Made by a program: the position numbers and the translations under genes | Shown: positions 62,021-64,000 of the stretch, in pieces | How positions within the stretch are numbered: position 1 is the first letter of the stretch | Layout of the letters: every line of letters starts with the position of its first letter | NCBI GenBank assembly: GCA_029977705.1 | Contig: JAPOKJ010000004.1 | Span: 62,001-126,000 of the forward strand | Direction: 5' to 3' | Origin: Burkholderiales bacterium | Lineage (GTDB): Bacteria > Pseudomonadota > Gammaproteobacteria > Burkholderiales > Burkholderiaceae_E | DNA: 64,000 nucleotides | The notes under the pieces: generated by a model | Told to the model about the DNA's origin: nothing | Database searches by the model: none | What the model saw: the letters and a program-made list of their open reading frames with translations, nothing else

Positions 62021-63001
62021 TCAATCGACTTTCGCGCCCGAGGCCTTGACCACTGGCCCCCAGCGCCTGACCTCGTCCTGGATCATGGCCCCCATCTGCT
62101 CGGGGGTGCCGCCGACGATGTCATAGCCCAGATCGTTCATGCGCTTGATGAACTCCGGCGAGCGTGTCGCCTTCACGCCCTCGGCATTCATCCTGGCAAC
62201 GATGGCCTTCGGCGTTCCCGCCGGAAAGACCAGCCCGAACCAGGCGGTGGACTCGTAACTGGGCAGTCCGGCCTCCATCATCGTCGGCAGTTCGGGCAGC
62301 GAGGCCGAGCGCCGGGAACCGGTCGTGGCCAGGGCGCGCAGCTTGCCGGAGCGGATATGCGGGATCGCCGAGGGAATGTTGTCGAACATCAACTGCACCT
62401 GCCCACCCATCAGGTCGGTCAGCGCTGGTGCACTCCCCTTGTAGGGGATGTGTTCGATATCGAGATTGAGCATGTGCTTGAACATCTCGCCGGACAGGTG
62501 GATGGTCGAGCCGCTGCCACTCGAAGCATAGGAAATCTTGCCGGGCTGCGAACGGATCAGGGCGATCAACTCGCTGACCGAATTGGCCTTGACGCCGGGG
62601 TTGACGACCAGGACATTGGCAAAGGCCCCCAGCACGATCACCGGTGTGAGGTCCTTGTTGGGGTCGTAGCTGAGTTTGGGGTACAGGAAGGGCGTGATGC
62701 CATGCAGGCTGCTGGGTGAGACCAGCATCGTGTAGCCATCGGGCGCGGAGCGGGCCACCATCTCGGCCCCCAGGTTGCCACCGGCACCGGGGCGATTCTC
62801 GATCACGACCTGCTGCCCGATGGTCTTGCTGATCTCGGCCGCTGCGGCGCGGCCAATGATGTCGGTCGCCCCTCCGGGCGCGTAGGGCACGATCAGGCGG
62901 ATGGGCTTGTTCGGGTAGGCCTGGGCGCGGGCCTCCGGTGCCAGCAGGAAGCTCAGGCAGTGTAAGGCCGCCAGCAGGGTGGCCACAGATTTCAGTCTCA
63001 T
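62021..63001 (-). CDS. Bug/TctC family tripartite tricarboxylate receptor
   Basis: Receptor of 326 aa with a signal peptide cut after ARAQ (about residue 26). Family segments are PIRLIVPYAPGGATDIIGRA, VIENRPGAGGNLGAEMVARS and IEHIPYKGSAPALTDLMGGQ. ATG 63001 has AAGGAG 5 nt upstream. It is divergent from a PaaI-type thioesterase gene and close to an enolase-superfamily gene; a link to aromatic or sugar-acid breakdown is inference only. Confidence 0.91.
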   Translation of the reverse strand: MRLKSVATLLAALHCLSFLLAPEARAQAYPNKPIRLIVPYAPGGATDIIGRAAAAEISKTIGQQVVIENRPGAGGNLGAEMVARSAPDGYTMLVSPSSLHGITPFLYPKLSYDPNKDLTPVIVLGAFANVLVVNPGVKANSVSELIALIRSQPGKISYASSGSGSTIHLSGEMFKHMLNLDIEHIPYKGSAPALTDLMGGQVQLMFDNIPSAIPHIRSGKLRALATTGSRRSASLPELPTMMEAGLPSYESTAWFGLVFPAGTPKAIVARMNAEGVKATRSPEFIKRMNDLGYDIVGGTPEQMGAMIQDEVRRWGPVVKASGAKVD

Positions 63002-63213
63002 GAAGACTCCTTGTAGGTGCTCGTCGGTGCCCGACTTGAAGGGATACAGACAATAACCCGGCGCGGGCCACCAAAGGCACCCGCGAACCACAGGACGGCG
63101 TGCGCCACGCCAGGCCAGCCTGCAGCTCATTAGAATCAGCACCACACCGCTCGCAAGAGACCTTCCTGCCTGCCTTTGACTGCCTCTGCCTGCCCCTGTC
63201 TGCCTCAAGCACC

Positions 63214-63630
63214 ATGACCTTCACCGACGACCAGCTCGCCAGCCTCAACGCCAACCCGCTTTACCATGCCATCGGTATCCATGTGGAGGCGGTCGGCGAA
63301 GGCCGCGGCCGGTCCATGCTCAGGCCCGAGGCGGCCGTGTGCTGGCCCACGCAAGGGCGACCGCACGGCGGCATACTGTTCACCCTGCTGGACACCACGA
63401 TGGCCTTCGCCGCCATCTCCAACGGTGTGGCCGGCACCGGCTGCGCCACGGTCGATTGCAATATCCAGTACACCGCACCTGCCGATCATGGTCCCTTCCT
63501 GTGCGAGGTCGACACCACCAGCAAGACCTCCCGAACCGTCTTCATCCGCGGCCAGATCAAGGACCGCAACGGCAGCCTGGTCGCGCTGGCCCAGGCCACC
63601 TTCCGCCTGATGCCCCCGCGCCAGCCCTGA
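63214..63630 (+). CDS. PaaI-type thioesterase (hot-dog fold)
   Basis: Acyl-CoA thioesterase family protein of 138 aa. The conserved stretch is QGRPHGGILFTLLDTTMAFA, with the Gly-rich turn and the catalytic Asp in the helix, then GTGCATVDCNIQYTAPADHG. The start at 63214 is the family N-terminus; upstream of it lie CTGCCT-rich short repeats and a TAGAAT (63130-63135) that could be a -10. Its acyl group is unknown. Confidence 0.87.
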   Translation: MTFTDDQLASLNANPLYHAIGIHVEAVGEGRGRSMLRPEAAVCWPTQGRPHGGILFTLLDTTMAFAAISNGVAGTGCATVDCNIQYTAPADHGPFLCEVDTTSKTSRTVFIRGQIKDRNGSLVALAQATFRLMPPRQP

Positions 63631-63774
63631 ACGCGGAACAGCGCGCCGCCCTGACGCGCCGCAAGGGGTACGCTGCCTGCTTCGGTATGGTTTCCCGAAG
63701 TCGTCCCGGTCGGGCCACAAGGCTCGCCCCCGGGCTTGCCTGCATCCTCACTCTCATCCATTTGCGAACGCCCC

Positions 63775-64000
63775 ATGAGCCAAGACCTGAAGATCACTGA
63801 CCTCACGGCCTATGCCACCTCCTTTCCGCTGCCCAAGGACGGCAATGTCCGCCTGGGCATCGGTCGGGCCGTCAAGAAGGACGCGGTGGTGGTCAAGGTC
63901 ACGACCGCAGGCGGGCTGGTTGGCTGGGGCGAATCACACCATGCACGTGCGCCCTCGACCATCGCCAAGCTGGTCGAGACAACGCTGAAGATGCTGGTGG
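63775..64000 (+). CDS. Enolase-superfamily enzyme (mandelate racemase/muconate lactonizing type), partial
   Basis: Start of a protein whose first 75 codons read MSQDLKITDLTAYATSFPLP, then VVVKVTTAGGLVGWGESHHA and APSTIAKLVETTLKMLV, the capping-domain opening of mandelate racemase-like enzymes. The gene continues beyond the window. The 144 bp between the thioesterase stop and this ATG carry no recognised element. Catalytic residues lie further on and cannot be seen, so racemase, dehydratase or cycloisomerase all remain possible. Confidence 0.8.
   Translation, partial: MSQDLKITDLTAYATSFPLPKDGNVRLGIGRAVKKDAVVVKVTTAGGLVGWGESHHARAPSTIAKLVETTLKMLV

Noticed and set aside
1-64000. tRNA, rRNA, insertion sequences, prophage or CRISPR
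   Set aside because: No cloverleaf, transposase, integrase or regularly spaced repeat was seen by eye; a tool scan could still find a missed tRNA or small RNA.

Overview
The window is a GC-rich (about two thirds G+C by eye), gene-dense piece of a bacterial chromosome. It very likely comes from a betaproteobacterium of the order Burkholderiales. The reasons are the gene order fmdB - DUF502 - aspS - nudB - endo/exonuclease/phosphatase - clsB, the ssb-MFS pair, and several lone Bug/TctC-type periplasmic receptors, which are expanded in Bordetella-like and Comamonas-like bacteria. The genus cannot be fixed from the sequence. I see no tRNA or rRNA gene, CRISPR array, insertion sequence or prophage.

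Layout. (1) 1-8489, minus strand: a catabolic and uptake run. It holds a DUF1445 hydro-lyase-like protein, a complete TRAP transporter (DctP-DctQ-DctM), a DUF2848 protein, an amidase, and the receptor and permease of an iron(III)/phosphonate-type ABC importer that runs off the left edge. (2) 8660-12506: a DUF1080 lipoprotein and a short ModE-type regulator face a modABC molybdate operon. modA is divergent from a tiny DUF2256 zinc-finger gene across only 21 bp. (3) 12532-21287, minus: a secreted CHAT-domain protease-like protein, DUF169, DUF429, then the housekeeping aspS cluster. (4) 21373-28219, minus: a Liv-type ABC transporter, an acyl-CoA dehydrogenase and a Bug receptor. (5) 28367-33442, plus: a CoA pyrophosphatase and a three-gene ABC export system (ATPase, FtsX permease, HlyD adaptor) preceded by a perfect FNR-type site.

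(6) 33446-39780: an amide island with a D-aminoacylase-like amidohydrolase, Bug receptor, aldo/keto reductase, second amidase and enoyl-CoA hydratase. (7) 39788-44448: an acyl-CoA module (FAS1-type hydratase half, MaoC half, enoyl-CoA hydratase, SDR, epimerase) and a dienelactone hydrolase. (8) 44470-48198: a di-heme peroxidase lipoprotein divergent from a BaeSR-like two-component system whose sensor has a long proline/histidine-rich periplasmic stretch. (9) 48220-64000: a mosaic of single catabolic genes (beta-lactamase-fold hydrolase, SDR, PhyH dioxygenase, hot-dog hydratase, epoxide-hydrolase-like enzyme, luciferase-like oxidoreductase, DsbA/FrnE, VOC protein, PaaI thioesterase, enolase-superfamily enzyme). 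It also holds ssb, an MFS exporter, a sirtuin, cysQ, two intact Bug receptors, one clearly broken Bug gene and one orphan 60-codon remnant.

Overall the region suits an aerobic heterotroph that imports many organic acids and amides through high-affinity periplasmic receptors and burns them through CoA-linked routes. The most interesting non-coding signals are promoters whose -10 element sits 7 bp before an ATG without a ribosome-binding site (predicted leaderless mRNAs). One has an FNR site centred at exactly -41.5, and one is a symmetric bidirectional promoter between modA and the DUF2256 gene with a ModE-like palindrome.
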